Positions 1-8,410 of a stretch of DNA of 64,000 nucleotides are shown piece after piece. The notes under the pieces are model-generated. The model searched no databases and was not told the DNA's origin. It saw only the letters and a program-made list of their open reading frames with translations. The position numbers and the translations under genes were made by a program. How positions within the stretch are numbered: the first letter of the stretch is position 1; every line of letters starts with the position of its first letter. The stretch comes from Sphingobium sp. EM0848 (GTDB lineage Bacteria > Pseudomonadota > Alphaproteobacteria > Sphingomonadales > Sphingomonadaceae): the NCBI RefSeq assembly GCF_013375555.1, contig NZ_JABXWB010000001.1, forward strand, positions 1,984,001-2,048,000, read 5' to 3'.

Positions 1-408
1 GGCACAGCCCTCCGTCGCGGCAATCGCCTGCGCCGCCAGAACACCCGCCGCGCTTTCGATCATCGCGATCACCGGCTTCTGGCAGACGCTGAACACATCC
101 TTCACCTGCTTGGGATTCTCGACTTTGGGCAGCACGACATAATCGACGGCGGAGGCCTTCATCGCCACCATCTCCCGCCCATGGGAGGGCGCACCCTCGA
201 CATTGATGCGCACCGCCGTCAGCCGCTGGCCAAAGCCACCCGCCACCGCCTCGACCGCATGGGCCAGCGCCTCTTCCTTGCGGTCGTCGGGCACGGCGTC
301 CTCCAGATCGAGCAGCACCATGTCGCAGGGCAAGACCCGCGCCTTGGCGATGGCGCGCGGGTTCGACGCCGGCAGGAACAGCAGCGAACGGGCGTGGCGC
401 AACAACAT
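1..408 (-). CDS. CoA-ester lyase, CitE/HpcH-HpaI family (partial)
   Basis: The first 136 codons of a minus-strand gene that runs off the left edge. The start is the ATG at 408 and the opening residues MLLRHARSLLFLPASNPRA are typical of the citrate lyase beta-subunit/malyl-CoA lyase family. The LDLEDAVPDDRKEEA segment carries the family's DLEDAV motif, and VRIN, YVVLPKVE and MIESAAGVL follow in the expected order; the conserved glutamates sit in a TIM barrel that binds Mg2+ and a CoA thioester. The likely role is cleavage or formation of a beta-hydroxyacyl-CoA such as malyl-, methylmalyl- or citramalyl-CoA; the substrate cannot be set from the N-terminal part. It is divergent from the SPFH gene across about 95 bp. 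Confidence 0.85.
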   Translation of the reverse strand, partial: MLLRHARSLLFLPASNPRAIAKARVLPCDMVLLDLEDAVPDDRKEEALAHAVEAVAGGFGQRLTAVRINVEGAPSHGREMVAMKASAVDYVVLPKVENPKQVKDVFSVCQKPVIAMIESAAGVLAAQAIAATEGCA

Positions 409-471
409 GAAAACTCTCCTTTGCTTGACCTTTTCCCGTTAATGATTTCGCGTCATAGTCCAAGCGGATTT

Positions 472-485
472 AACCCGAGCGGGTT
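472..485. repeat. short inverted repeat between divergent genes
   Basis: AACCCG and CGGGTT are separated by two bases, giving a 14-bp palindrome. It lies in the 95-bp gap between the CitE-like gene and the SPFH gene, 19 bp before the SPFH start. It could be an operator for either gene, but the arms are short enough to occur by chance. Confidence 0.3.
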
Positions 486-503
486 CATGGGGGGAAGGCA
501 GAA

Positions 504-1478
504 ATGCTGACGACATTCGCGCTGACGGTGACGTGTCTGGTGCTGTTCTATCTGGCGGTGAGCGTCAAGGTGGTGCGTCAGGGCTATCAATATACGATCG
601 AACGCTTCGGCCGCTTCACGGAGGTCGCCCGCCCCGGCCTCAATTTCTACCCCGCCTTCTTTTATTCGGTCGGGCGGAAGATCAACATGATGGAACAGGT
701 GGTCGACGTCCCCAGTCAGGAGATCATCACCAAGGACAATGCCATGGTGTCGGTCGACGGCGTGGTGTTCTTCCAGGTACTGGACGCGGCCAAGGCGGCC
801 TATGAGGTTTCGCAGCTCTATGTCGCGATCATGCAGTTGGCGACCACCAACCTGCGCACGGTGATGGGGTCGATGGACCTCGACGAAACCCTGTCGAAGC
901 GCGACGAGATCAACGCCCGCCTGCTCCATGTGGTGGACGATGCGACGGTGGCCTGGGGGATCAAGATCACCCGCGTCGAGATCAAGGACATCCGCCCGCC
1001 CAAGGATATTTCCGACGCCATGGCCCGCCAGATGAAGGCCGAACGCGAAAAGCGTGCCGCGATCCTGGAGGCGGAGGGCATGCGTGCATCGGAAATCCTG
1101 CGCGCCGAAGGGCAGAAGCAGAGCCAGATTCTGGAAGCCGAGGGCCGCCGCGAAGCCGCCTTCCGCGACGCCGAAGCCCGCGAACGCGAGGCGGAGGCCG
1201 AGGCCAAGGCGACGCAAATGGTGTCCGACGCCATCGCGTCCGGCAATGCGCAGGCGATCAACTATTTCGTCGCGCAGAAATATGTCGAGGCGGTGAGCCA
1301 GTTCGCCACCTCGCCCAATGCCAAGACCATCCTGTTCCCGGTCGAGGCGACGCAGCTGATCGGCACGCTGGGCGGCATCGGCGCACTGGCCAAGGAGGCG
1401 CTGGGCGGGGTGGGGGGCGAGGGAACCCCGCCCCCCACCCCGCCCCGTCGCGGGCCGTTCGGACAGGGGCCGGCATGA
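504..1478 (+). CDS. SPFH/Band 7 membrane protein, stomatin/QmcA-like
   Basis: A 324-residue protein with one N-terminal membrane helix (about residues 3-21), an SPFH/Band 7 domain (about 22-190, including VVDVPSQEIITKDNAMVSVDG) and a long charged coiled coil rich in EAEG repeats (about 175-240). The C-terminus is a short Gly/Pro-rich tail. Family members assemble into large oligomers that organise membrane microdomains and act with proteases or NfeD partners. The start is preceded by a GGGGAAGG ribosome site. Its TGA overlaps the ATG of the NfeD gene by 4 bp, so the two are translationally coupled, as is usual for SPFH/NfeD pairs. The exact cellular role is unknown. Confidence 0.92.
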   Translation: MLTTFALTVTCLVLFYLAVSVKVVRQGYQYTIERFGRFTEVARPGLNFYPAFFYSVGRKINMMEQVVDVPSQEIITKDNAMVSVDGVVFFQVLDAAKAAYEVSQLYVAIMQLATTNLRTVMGSMDLDETLSKRDEINARLLHVVDDATVAWGIKITRVEIKDIRPPKDISDAMARQMKAEREKRAAILEAEGMRASEILRAEGQKQSQILEAEGRREAAFRDAEAREREAEAEAKATQMVSDAIASGNAQAINYFVAQKYVEAVSQFATSPNAKTILFPVEATQLIGTLGGIGALAKEALGGVGGEGTPPPTPPRRGPFGQGPA

Positions 1479-1921
1479 TGGAATGGCTCAGCCTGCTGGA
1501 GGATCATTGGGGCTGGCTGGTTTTCGCGGCGCTGCTGGGCATGGGCGAAGTGCTCCTGCCCGGCATCTTCCTGATCTGGGTCGCGCTGGCGGCGGCGGCG
1601 ACGGGGCTGATCGCCCTCGCCTTGCCGATCACGCTGCCGGTCCAGTTGCTGCTGTTCGCGGTGCTCTGCCTCGTCTCGGTATGGGGCGGGCGACGCTGGT
1701 ACGTCAGCAATCCGGTGGATTCGCAGGACCCCCTGCTCAATGACCGAACGGCGCGGCTGGTGGGGGAGATCGTCACCGTGGTCGAACCGATCGACAATGG
1801 CCGTGGCCGGGTGAAGGTCGGCGACAGCGTCTGGTCCTGCCGAGGCCCCGATGCGCCGGCGGGCACAAGGGTCCGGGTGATCGGCGCGGAAGCCTCCGTG
1901 CTGAAGGTGGAACTGGCCTGA
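1475..1921 (+). CDS. NfeD family protein
   Basis: A 148-residue partner of the SPFH protein. Residues 14-70 form closely packed membrane helices with the family motif GEVLLPGIFLIWVALAAAA, and residues from about 85 onward form a soluble OB-fold domain (VGEIVTVVEPI to VRVIGAEASVLKVEL). This is the short NfeD type, without a ClpP-like protease domain. Short NfeD proteins bind their SPFH partner and anchor it at the inner membrane. It overlaps the upstream gene by 4 bp, so both are probably made in fixed proportion. Confidence 0.88.
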   Translation: MMEWLSLLEDHWGWLVFAALLGMGEVLLPGIFLIWVALAAAATGLIALALPITLPVQLLLFAVLCLVSVWGGRRWYVSNPVDSQDPLLNDRTARLVGEIVTVVEPIDNGRGRVKVGDSVWSCRGPDAPAGTRVRVIGAEASVLKVELA

Positions 1922-1953
1922 AGGCTGCCTGAGAGGATTGTCGCAAACAGAAA

Positions 1954-1982
1954 CAGGCGGCGCTCCCAAGGAGCACCGCCTG
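1954..1982 (-). terminator. terminator of the rpsP-rimM-trmD-rplS operon
   Basis: A hairpin of about 13 bp with a CAA loop and a single internal mismatch lies 33 bp after the rplS stop. On the minus strand it is followed by a T-rich run (TGTTTCTGTTTG). The plus-strand NfeD gene ends 32 bp to the other side, so it may also serve that gene. Confidence 0.7.
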
Positions 1983-2014
1983 CCTGTTGTTCACATGCCG
2001 TCAGGCGAAGGAAA

Positions 2015-2383
2015 TCAATCCTCGCTGCGGACTTCGCGGCGCTCGGCAATACGGGCGCGCTTGCCGGTGCGGCCACGCAGATAATAGAGCTTCGCGCGAC
2101 GCACGACACCGCGACGGACGACGGTGATCGAATCGATGTTCGGCGAATAGAGCGGGAAGACGCGTTCCACACCCTCACCGAACGAAATCTTGCGCACGGT
2201 GAAGTTGCTGCCCATGCCCTTGTTGGAGCGGGCGATGCAGACGCCTTCATAGTTCTGGACGCGGCTGCGGTCGCCTTCGACGACCTTCACGCCGACGCGC
2301 AGCGTATCACCCGGACGGAAATCCGGAATATCCTTGGCGAGAGCCGCAATGTTTTCGGCCTCGATCTGCTGGATCAGGTTCAT
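2015..2383 (-). CDS. rplS: 50S ribosomal protein L19
   Basis: A 122-residue protein matching bacterial L19 along its whole length. Conserved blocks include [61 protein letters not shown] and [17 protein letters not shown]19 sits at the interface of the two ribosomal subunits. The gene follows trmD with an ATGA overlap, so it is translated from the same message, and a hairpin terminator follows its stop. The order rpsP-rimM-trmD-rplS is the classical one. Confidence 0.98.
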   Translation of the reverse strand: MNLIQQIEAENIAALAKDIPDFRPGDTLRVGVKVVEGDRSRVQNYEGVCIARSNKGMGSNFTVRKISFGEGVERVFPLYSPNIDSITVVRRGVVRRAKLYYLRGRTGKRARIAERREVRSED

Positions 2384-3126
2384 AACTCAGGTCCTGTTTC
2401 TTCGCGTTGCGCACCAGAGGGCGACTGGTCCCGAACGCCGATATGACGTTCCCAAAGGTCCGGCCGCCTTAGCCGTGTATCTTCTTCCGCCCTTTGTTTC
2501 CGCCAGGCGGCGATCTTCGCATGATCCCCCGATCGCAACACTTCAGGGATCGTGCGCCCTTCCCATATAACGGGCCGGGTATAGTGCGGATACTCGAGAA
2601 GGCCGCTTTCGAAACTCTCTTCATCCCCACTGGAAGCGGCGCCCATTACCCCAGGAAGCAGGCGGATGCAAGCATCCAGCAGCATCAGCGCGCCCATCTC
2701 CCCACCGGACAGGATAATGTCGCCCATGCTGATTTGCTCGACGGGGCGGGCCTCGAAAATGCGCTCGTCAAAGCCCTCGAACCGGCCGCAGAGGATGGTC
2801 GCGCCGGGCCCGGCGGCAAGTTGGCGGATACGGCCCTGCGTGATCGGCGCGCCACGCGGCGTCATGGCGATGACGGGCAGGTCGGGGGCCTGCTCCAGTG
2901 CATGGTCGATGGCGAGGCCGAGAATGTCAGCGCGCAGCACCATGCCCGCGCCGCCGCCCGCTGGCGTATCGTCGACCGTGCGATGCTTGTCCGTGGCGAA
3001 GTCGCGAATGTGGATAGGATCGCAGGCCCATTTCCCCTCCGCCAGCGCCCGCCCGGCGAGCGACACGCCCAGCGGGCCCGGAAACATCTCCGGGTAAAGC
3101 GTCAATATCTGCGCGCGAAAGCTCAC
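2380..3126 (-). CDS. trmD: tRNA (guanine-37-N1)-methyltransferase
   Basis: TrmD uses S-adenosylmethionine to methylate G37 next to the anticodon and so prevents +1 frameshifting. The knot region is clear: [16 protein letters not shown] near residue 60, [13 protein letters not shown], and [20 protein letters not shown] around residue 130. I chose the GTG at 3126 ([19 protein letters not shown] follows), because it gives the usual length of 248 residues and overlaps the stop of the preceding small gene as GTGA. An in-frame codon at 3147 would add seven residues without a clear ribosome site. Confidence 0.95.
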   Translation of the reverse strand: MSFRAQILTLYPEMFPGPLGVSLAGRALAEGKWACDPIHIRDFATDKHRTVDDTPAGGGAGMVLRADILGLAIDHALEQAPDLPVIAMTPRGAPITQGRIRQLAAGPGATILCGRFEGFDERIFEARPVEQISMGDIILSGGEMGALMLLDACIRLLPGVMGAASSGDEESFESGLLEYPHYTRPVIWEGRTIPEVLRSGDHAKIAAWRKQRAEEDTRLRRPDLWERHIGVRDQSPSGAQREETGPEL

Positions 3127-3395
3127 GCCTTGCGCGCCTTGAGCCATGCCCCCGCCATGCCGCCCAGCAGCGACACTCCGCCGCCGAGCATCAGTGCGAT
3201 ACCGATGGCGCGCAGCAGATCGGCAAAGGGCCGGTCAGGCTGCATCAGCGCGGGCAGCAGGAACAGCATCGGAATGGGAATGACCAACGCCAGCGCCGCG
3301 CCGATCTTCAAGCCCCGTGACCAAGACATGGTGAACAACCGCCAGCCAGCGGCGACCATCAGCAGCAGATAGAGGGAGGCAAGAAGTTTGGGCAT
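3123..3395 (-). CDS. small two- to three-helix membrane protein of unknown function
   Basis: A 90-residue hydrophobic protein with helices at about residues 5-20, 30-50 and 62-80, and a short basic tail (LKARKA). The ATG at 3395 follows an AGGGAGG-type ribosome site. It lies inside the ribosomal operon, 8 bp after rimM, and overlaps the trmD start by 4 bp, so it must be translated with its neighbours. I do not recognise a family; its place in this operon suggests only co-expression with ribosome assembly genes. Confidence 0.7.
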   Translation of the reverse strand: MPKLLASLYLLLMVAAGWRLFTMSWSRGLKIGAALALVIPIPMLFLLPALMQPDRPFADLLRAIGIALMLGGGVSLLGGMAGAWLKARKA

Positions 3396-3403
3396 GACAA
3401 GCC

Positions 3404-3883
3404 TTAAACCGCGAAAGCCGCCTCAATCACAACCCGCTCATCCGCGATCGTCACGGCATGGATCGGCGCCATGAAGCGCTTGCCCGTCGGCCGCTCGACC
3501 TCGATGATATCGCCCGCGCCGAAATTCTCGACCGCGACGATATTGCCCAATCCTTCGCCATCGCTGGAGAAGCAGGGCAGGCCGATCAGATCAGCATGAT
3601 AATATTCGCCCTCCCCCAGCGGAGGCAGAGCGGAGCGCGGCACGGTCAGTTCGGTCCCACGCAGGGCTTCGGCAGCGCTACGGTCGCCAACCTCGACGAA
3701 ACGCGCCACCGCGCCATTGGGGCCGGGACGCACCGACTTCAAGGTCAGCGTGCGCCCCGCCGCATCGAAGCCCTTATAGGATTTGAGCGTTTCCACGCCC
3801 TCCCCGAAGAGCTTCAGACGGACTTCGCCCGCCACCCCATGCGCACCGATAATGACGGCGAGAGTGACGGGCTTGTCGGTCAA
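3404..3883 (-). CDS. rimM: ribosome maturation factor RimM
   Basis: A 159-residue protein with the N-terminal RimM beta barrel (VTLAVIIGAHGVAGEVRLK) and a C-terminal PRC barrel (YYHADLIGLPC onward, then GAGDIIEVERPTGKRFMAPI). RimM binds S19 and helps assemble the 30S head. The start appears to be a TTG at 3883, five bases after the rpsP stop, with no obvious Shine-Dalgarno sequence; expression may therefore rely on coupling to rpsP. No ATG start gives a complete N-terminal domain. Confidence 0.93.
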   Translation of the reverse strand: MTDKPVTLAVIIGAHGVAGEVRLKLFGEGVETLKSYKGFDAAGRTLTLKSVRPGPNGAVARFVEVGDRSAAEALRGTELTVPRSALPPLGEGEYYHADLIGLPCFSSDGEGLGNIVAVENFGAGDIIEVERPTGKRFMAPIHAVTIADERVVIEAAFAV

Positions 3884-3888
3884 GATAA

Positions 3889-4335
3889 TCAGCCTTCAGC
3901 CGATTCTTCAGCGGCAGCTTCTTCAGCCGGGGCTTCGGCCGGTGCAGCAGCGGCTTCAGCGGCGGCGGCCTTGGCGGCTTCGGCAGCTTCAGCGGCTTCC
4001 GCAGCCTTGGCAGCGCGGTCTTCGGCGCGATCCTTGGCCTTCTGACCCGGCTCAGCCTTCTTCGGGTTATTGCGGGCAGCGCGTTCCTTCACGCCGGCGG
4101 CGTCGAGGAAGCGGGCCACGCGGTCGGTCGGCTGCGCACCAGCGGCAACCCAGTGCTTCGCGCGCTCAACGTCGATCACGACGCGCTTCTCGTCGCCCTT
4201 GGGCAGGACGGGGTTGTAGCTGCCGATGCGCTCGATGAACTTGCCGTCACGCGGAGCGCGGCTGTCGGCCACGACGATGCGGTAATAGGGGCGCTTCTTG
4301 GAGCCGCCGCGCGACAGACGGATGGAGGTTGCCAT
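3889..4335 (-). CDS. rpsP: 30S ribosomal protein S16 with long Ala/Glu tail
   Basis: Residues 1-85 are a standard S16 ([46 protein letters not shown]). After that comes about 60 residues of low complexity, first lysine/arginine-rich and then repeats of alanine and glutamate. Typical S16 has 80-90 residues, but Ala/Glu-rich tails are common in alphaproteobacteria. It is first in the operon with rimM, trmD and rplS. The 41-bp gap from ffh is AT-rich and holds a -10-like TATAGT at 4366-4371 (minus strand), so a separate promoter is possible. Confidence 0.97.
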   Translation of the reverse strand: MATSIRLSRGGSKKRPYYRIVVADSRAPRDGKFIERIGSYNPVLPKGDEKRVVIDVERAKHWVAAGAQPTDRVARFLDAAGVKERAARNNPKKAEPGQKAKDRAEDRAAKAAEAAEAAEAAKAAAAEAAAAPAEAPAEEAAAEESAEG

Positions 4336-4376
4336 TAAACTTGCCTTTCTACTCTAAACCAAATGACTATATTTGC

Positions 4377-5846
4377 TTATTTCTTCATGAAATTCTGAAA
4401 GCCGGGCGGCAGGTTCGGCATGTTGCCGCCCAATCCACCCAGACCGCCTAGCCCGCTGAGGTCAGGCGCGCCCGCACCACCGGCACCGCCCAGCATCTTG
4501 TCCATGCCGCCGCCGGTGAACATCTTGGCCAGCCCTTTGAGGCCGCCCATCTTGCGGATCTTCTTCATCGCCGTTTCCATCTCCTGATGCATTTTCAGGA
4601 GCTTGTTGACTTCCTGCACCGTGCGGCCGGAACCCTTGGCGATACGAATCTTGCGCTTGGCGTTGATGAGGGCGGGCTTTTCGCGTTCCTTCGGCGTCAT
4701 CGACCCGATCATCGCGTCGAGATGGATCAGCGTCTTGTCGTTGGCGCCGCTCTGCGCCATCGCCGCCTGCGCCTTCTTGAGGCCCGGCAGCATCCCCGCC
4801 AGCGCGCCAAGGCCACCCATGCGGCGCATCTGGTTCAGCTGGGCACGCAGGTCGTTCATGTCGAACTGACCCTTGGCCATTTTCTTGGCGAGCTTGTCGG
4901 CTTCCTCGGCGTCGATCGTCTCGGCGGCCTTTTCGACCAGCGACACGACATCGCCCATGCCAAGGATGCGCTGCGCCACACGCGCCGGATGGAAAGGCTC
5001 GATCGCGTCGAGCTTTTCGCCGGTGCCCGCGAACTTGATCGGACGGCCGGTGACGGCGCGCATCGACAGCGCGGCGCCGCCACGGGCATCGCCGTCCATG
5101 CGGGTCAGCACCACGCCGGTCAGCGGAACCTGCTGGGTGAAGCTGGTCGCGACATTCACCGCGTCCTGACCGGTCAGCGAGTCGACCACCAGCAGGATTT
5201 CCGCCGGGTTCGAAACGTCCGCAACCGCCTTCATCTCGTCCATCAGCGCCTGATCGACGTGCAGACGACCGGCGGTGTCGAGCATCACCACGTCGAAGCC
5301 CTGGAGCTTCGCCGCCTGCAAGGCCCGCTTGGCGATATCGACCGGCTGCTGCCCCGGCACGATCGGCAGGGTCGCCACATCGGTCTGGGTGCCCAGCACC
5401 GCCAGCTGCTCCTGCGCGGCCGGGCGCTGGACGTCGAGCGAGGCCATCAGCACCTTCTTGCGCTCTTTGTCCTTGAGGCGCTTGGCGATCTTGGCGGTGG
5501 AGGTGGTCTTACCCGACCCCTGCAAGCCGACCATCATGATGACGGCGGGCGGGGTGACGTCGATCAGCAGGTCGGAGGTTTCCGACCCCAACGTTTCGGT
5601 GAGCGTGTCCGAGACGATCTTGACGACCATCTGGCCCGGCGTGACCGAGCGCAGCACATCGCTGCCGACCGCCTTTTCAGTCGCCTGTTCGACGAACTGG
5701 CGGACGACGGGAAGGGCGACATCGGCTTCGAGCAGCGCGATTCGCACCTCGCGCATCGCGGCACGGACATCGTCCTCCGTAAGCGCACCGCGCCCACGCA
5801 GCTTGTCGAATACCCCACCGAGACGATCGCTTAGCGAATCGAACAT
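4377..5846 (-). CDS. ffh: signal recognition particle protein Ffh (SRP54)
   Basis: The GTPase of the signal recognition particle, which binds signal sequences and 4.5S RNA and docks with FtsY. The N domain is at residues 1-85. The G domain contains GLQGSGKTTSTAKIAKRL (P loop), DTAGRLHVDQALMDEM and TRMDGDARGG. The methionine-rich M domain follows from about residue 325, ending in a Gly/Met-rich tail. I chose the ATG at 5846 (MFDSLSDRLGG), which has GAGG at the right distance; a GTG two codons earlier is also open. The message probably continues into rpsP. Its receptor gene ftsY lies in the same window at 10553. Confidence 0.98.
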   Translation of the reverse strand: MFDSLSDRLGGVFDKLRGRGALTEDDVRAAMREVRIALLEADVALPVVRQFVEQATEKAVGSDVLRSVTPGQMVVKIVSDTLTETLGSETSDLLIDVTPPAVIMMVGLQGSGKTTSTAKIAKRLKDKERKKVLMASLDVQRPAAQEQLAVLGTQTDVATLPIVPGQQPVDIAKRALQAAKLQGFDVVMLDTAGRLHVDQALMDEMKAVADVSNPAEILLVVDSLTGQDAVNVATSFTQQVPLTGVVLTRMDGDARGGAALSMRAVTGRPIKFAGTGEKLDAIEPFHPARVAQRILGMGDVVSLVEKAAETIDAEEADKLAKKMAKGQFDMNDLRAQLNQMRRMGGLGALAGMLPGLKKAQAAMAQSGANDKTLIHLDAMIGSMTPKEREKPALINAKRKIRIAKGSGRTVQEVNKLLKMHQEMETAMKKIRKMGGLKGLAKMFTGGGMDKMLGGAGGAGAPDLSGLGGLGGLGGNMPNLPPGFQNFMKK

Positions 5847-5908
5847 CTTCACCTCATTTGGGCCGAAAAGCCCGGAAAATTGCGCTTACCCTGCCAAACG
5901 ACAAAATC

Positions 5909-6027
5909 GCCGGCGGGCGAAACCTCGCCGGCCAGCGTCCATCCGGTGCCCCACATGGGCACCATGGATCTGTCAGGGTATCAGACAGCGGACTGCCCAA
6001 TTGCAGGGGCGCCCTTAGCGCAAGGGC
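5909..6027 (-). promoter_or_regulatory. ffh leader region with three hairpins
   Basis: Three perfect stems lie between the membrane-protein gene and ffh: GCCCTT/AAGGGC at 6011-6027, GGTGCCC/GGGCACC at 5945-5963 and GCCGGCG/CGCCGGC at 5909-5932. The first is 25 bp past the stop of the upstream gene and may be a weak terminator. The other two would be in the ffh leader. None has a T run, and none carries the conserved GGAAGCAGCC-type loop of SRP RNA. Confidence 0.35.
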
Positions 6028-6051
6028 ACGCCCAACGCAACCGAAAGCCGC

Positions 6052-6771
6052 TTATCCGGCCAGCGCAGCCGCCAGCCCGACAAAAAGCGGCGTCGCCGCA
6101 AGGATCGGCACGGCCAGCCCTTCGACCAGAATCACCGCTGCGCCAATCCCATAGGCCGGATGCACCCGCCCGTGCGCGACAAGATCATGCGCTACAGCCA
6201 CCGCCACGAACAGCATCTGTCCGCTCATCACCGCAAGCCCGCCCCAAGGCCCCAGCAACGACATCGGCAGGATACGCCCGAAAGCCGGCCCGATAATCGA
6301 TATCATGGCACAGAGCATCAGCCGCCGATGCCATTCGGTGCGCCGCCGCAGCCTGATCGCGCTGGTCAGCAGCGTGACGAAGGCGACCAGTTCCAACGCG
6401 CTCAAAGCCAGGAAAATCGGCGGAGTGAAGAAAGACGGCACGCGATCAAGCACGACAGCCATGCTCGCGGTAAGGACGCCCAGCGGCACCATCGCCGCCG
6501 CCAACCCCACCGCGACCCAACCCAGCCGCCGGTGCAGCGCGATCGATCCACGATGGGCCAGCGCATTCTGCGTGACGAACAGCAGCGTCCAACTGACGAA
6601 CACCGCGCCATGGACATGCACCCAATAGGGCAAGCGCGGCACATCCACCAATCCGCGCAGCGCAAAAGAACCGAAACCGCCAATCACCGTCGCCGCAATG
6701 GCGACCGACATTCCCAGATAAAAGCCATTGCCCCGGATCGGTACCGGGACGGTCGACGCAGCAGCATCCAT
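6052..6771 (-). CDS. multi-helix membrane protein of unknown function
   Basis: A 239-residue protein with about seven hydrophobic helices (for example ATVIGGFGSFALRGL, AVFVSWTLLFVTQNALA, WVAVGLAAAMVPLGVL). The start is taken as the ATG at 6771, which follows GGAAGGGGG. A histidine in HVHGAVFVSWTLLF and the paired HR motifs (LHRRLGWVAV, WHRRLMLCAM) recall small haem-type or DUF2306-like membrane proteins, but I cannot name a family with confidence. It stands alone, divergent from the amino acid permease across about 180 bp. Confidence 0.75.
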   Translation of the reverse strand: MDAAASTVPVPIRGNGFYLGMSVAIAATVIGGFGSFALRGLVDVPRLPYWVHVHGAVFVSWTLLFVTQNALAHRGSIALHRRLGWVAVGLAAAMVPLGVLTASMAVVLDRVPSFFTPPIFLALSALELVAFVTLLTSAIRLRRRTEWHRRLMLCAMISIIGPAFGRILPMSLLGPWGGLAVMSGQMLFVAVAVAHDLVAHGRVHPAYGIGAAVILVEGLAVPILAATPLFVGLAAALAG

Positions 6772-6876
6772 GGGACGCCCCCTTCCCCGCAAAGATGAAG
6801 ATTCAGCCGTCGCGACCTTTGTTTGCGGCTCTGTAACAGAATATCAGAAGAGTCGCGAGAGGGGCGCACGCCATGA

Positions 6877-6890
6877 TTTACATTTGTAAA
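6877..6890. promoter_or_regulatory. TTTACA-N2-TGTAAA operator-like palindrome
   Basis: A perfect 6+6 inverted repeat with a 2-bp centre lies between the divergent membrane-protein and permease genes, about 60 bp before the permease start. The shape resembles operators bound by TetR-type repressors. No such regulator is encoded in this window. Confidence 0.4.
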
Positions 6891-6949
6891 ATTCTCCTTG
6901 CCAACCGGCCCCACAACGGCAAGGTCCGCGCAAACAGGGAGGGAGAGAC

Positions 6950-8350
6950 ATGAGCTGGACGCGTCGCAAACCAATGGAGGCCATGATGCCCGCGCAGGAA
7001 GGGCACAGGCTGGCGCGCACCCTGTCCTGGCCGCATCTGCTGGCGCTGGGCGTGGGGGCTATTGTCGGGACCGGCATCCTGACGCTGATCGGCGTCGGTG
7101 CGGATCGGGCGGGGCCTGCGGTGCTGCTGTCCTTCGCCATCGCGGGCGCGATCTGCGCCTGCGCGGCGCTGGCCTATGCCGAACTCTCCACCATGATGCC
7201 CGCCGCCGGAAGCGCCTATAGCTACAGCTATGCGGTGCTGGGCGAAGGCATTGCCTGGATCGTGGGATGGAGCCTGATCCTCGAATATTCGCTGGTGGTG
7301 TCGACGGTGTCGGTGGGCTGGTCGGGCTATGCCGCGCCCTTGCTGACCTCGGTGGGCTTTCCCGAACTACTGACCAAGGGGCCGGAACTGGGCGGTCTCA
7401 TCAATGTGCCTGCGGTGTTCATCATCGCCGTGGTGGCGGGGCTGCTGATGTTGGGCACGCATGAGAGCGCGCGGCTGAACTCGCTGCTTGTCCTCATCAA
7501 GATCGCGACCTTGAGCCTGTTCGTGGCCGTCGCCTTACCCCATTTCGACACGCAGAACCTGTCGCCCTTCATGCCTTTCGGCTTCGCCAAGTCGATGGGG
7601 CCGGACGGGGTGGAGCGCGGCGTCATGGCGGCGGCGGCGATCATCTTCTTCGCCTTTTACGGCTTCGACGCCATCTCCACCGCTGCGGAGGAGGCGAAGA
7701 ATCCGGACCGCGACCTTGCCATCGGCATCGTCGGATCGCTGATCGCCTGCACGCTGATCTATGTGCTGGTCGCGGCGGCGGCGATCGGAGCGATGCCCTT
7801 CACCCGTTTTGCCGACAGCCCCGAACCGCTGGCGCTGATCCTGCGCGAAATGGGACAGGGACAGGTTGCGCGGATCGTCGCCATCGCGGCGGTGATCGCC
7901 CTGCCCACGGTGCTGCTCGGCTTTCTTTACGGCCAGAGCCGGATCTTCCTCGTCATGGCGCGGGACGGCTTCCTGCCGCAGAGGCTGGCGCTGATTTCGA
8001 AGCGCGGCACGCCTGCCCGGATCACCGGCGTCACCGCCATATTGGTCGCGATCATCGCGGGCGTGCTGCCCATCGATGAGATTGCAGCGCTCGCCAATGC
8101 GGGGACGCTGATCGCCTTTACCGCCGTGGGCGCCTGCCTGCTGATCCTGCGGCGGCGGATGCCGGACATGAAACGGCCCTTCCGTACACCGGGGGCAACG
8201 CTGGTCGGACTGGGCGCGGTGCTGGGCTGCGCCTATCTGTTCATCAGCCTGCCGATGAAGACCATCCTTGCCTGCTTCATCTGGAACGCCATCGGTTTGG
8301 GCGTCTATTTCCTCTACGGACGGCACCGCGCCGCGCTCCGCGTCGGATAG
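6950..8350 (+). CDS. APC-family amino acid permease
   Basis: A 466-residue transporter with about 12 membrane helices. The first helix carries the APC signature GVGAIVGTGILTLIGVGAD near residue 35, and AIAGAICACAALAYAELSTMMPAAGSAYSYSYAVLGE follows as helices 2-3. FFAFYGFDAISTAAEEAKNP is the conserved stretch around helix 6. The pattern is closest to the cationic amino acid transporter branch, so import of arginine, lysine or similar by proton-coupled symport or exchange is likely but not proven. The ATG follows GGGAGGGAGA. No metabolic operon surrounds it. Confidence 0.9.
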   Translation: MSWTRRKPMEAMMPAQEGHRLARTLSWPHLLALGVGAIVGTGILTLIGVGADRAGPAVLLSFAIAGAICACAALAYAELSTMMPAAGSAYSYSYAVLGEGIAWIVGWSLILEYSLVVSTVSVGWSGYAAPLLTSVGFPELLTKGPELGGLINVPAVFIIAVVAGLLMLGTHESARLNSLLVLIKIATLSLFVAVALPHFDTQNLSPFMPFGFAKSMGPDGVERGVMAAAAIIFFAFYGFDAISTAAEEAKNPDRDLAIGIVGSLIACTLIYVLVAAAAIGAMPFTRFADSPEPLALILREMGQGQVARIVAIAAVIALPTVLLGFLYGQSRIFLVMARDGFLPQRLALISKRGTPARITGVTAILVAIIAGVLPIDEIAALANAGTLIAFTAVGACLLILRRRMPDMKRPFRTPGATLVGLGAVLGCAYLFISLPMKTILACFIWNAIGLGVYFLYGRHRAALRVG

Positions 8351-8410
8351 GCTGGCCTTTTCCTCCCACACACCCTACATGCGCGCGCATTATGGGCCGT
8401 TTTTTCGAAA

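Noticed and set aside
3895..4080. Ala/Glu repeats at the end of rpsP as a new domain or coding error
   Set aside because: Such low-complexity S16 tails are common in alphaproteobacteria, and the frame and codon bias are continuous.
5853..6051. Possible SRP (4.5S) RNA gene beside ffh
   Set aside because: Hairpins exist, but the conserved tetraloop and GGAAGCAGCC-type core of SRP RNA are missing.
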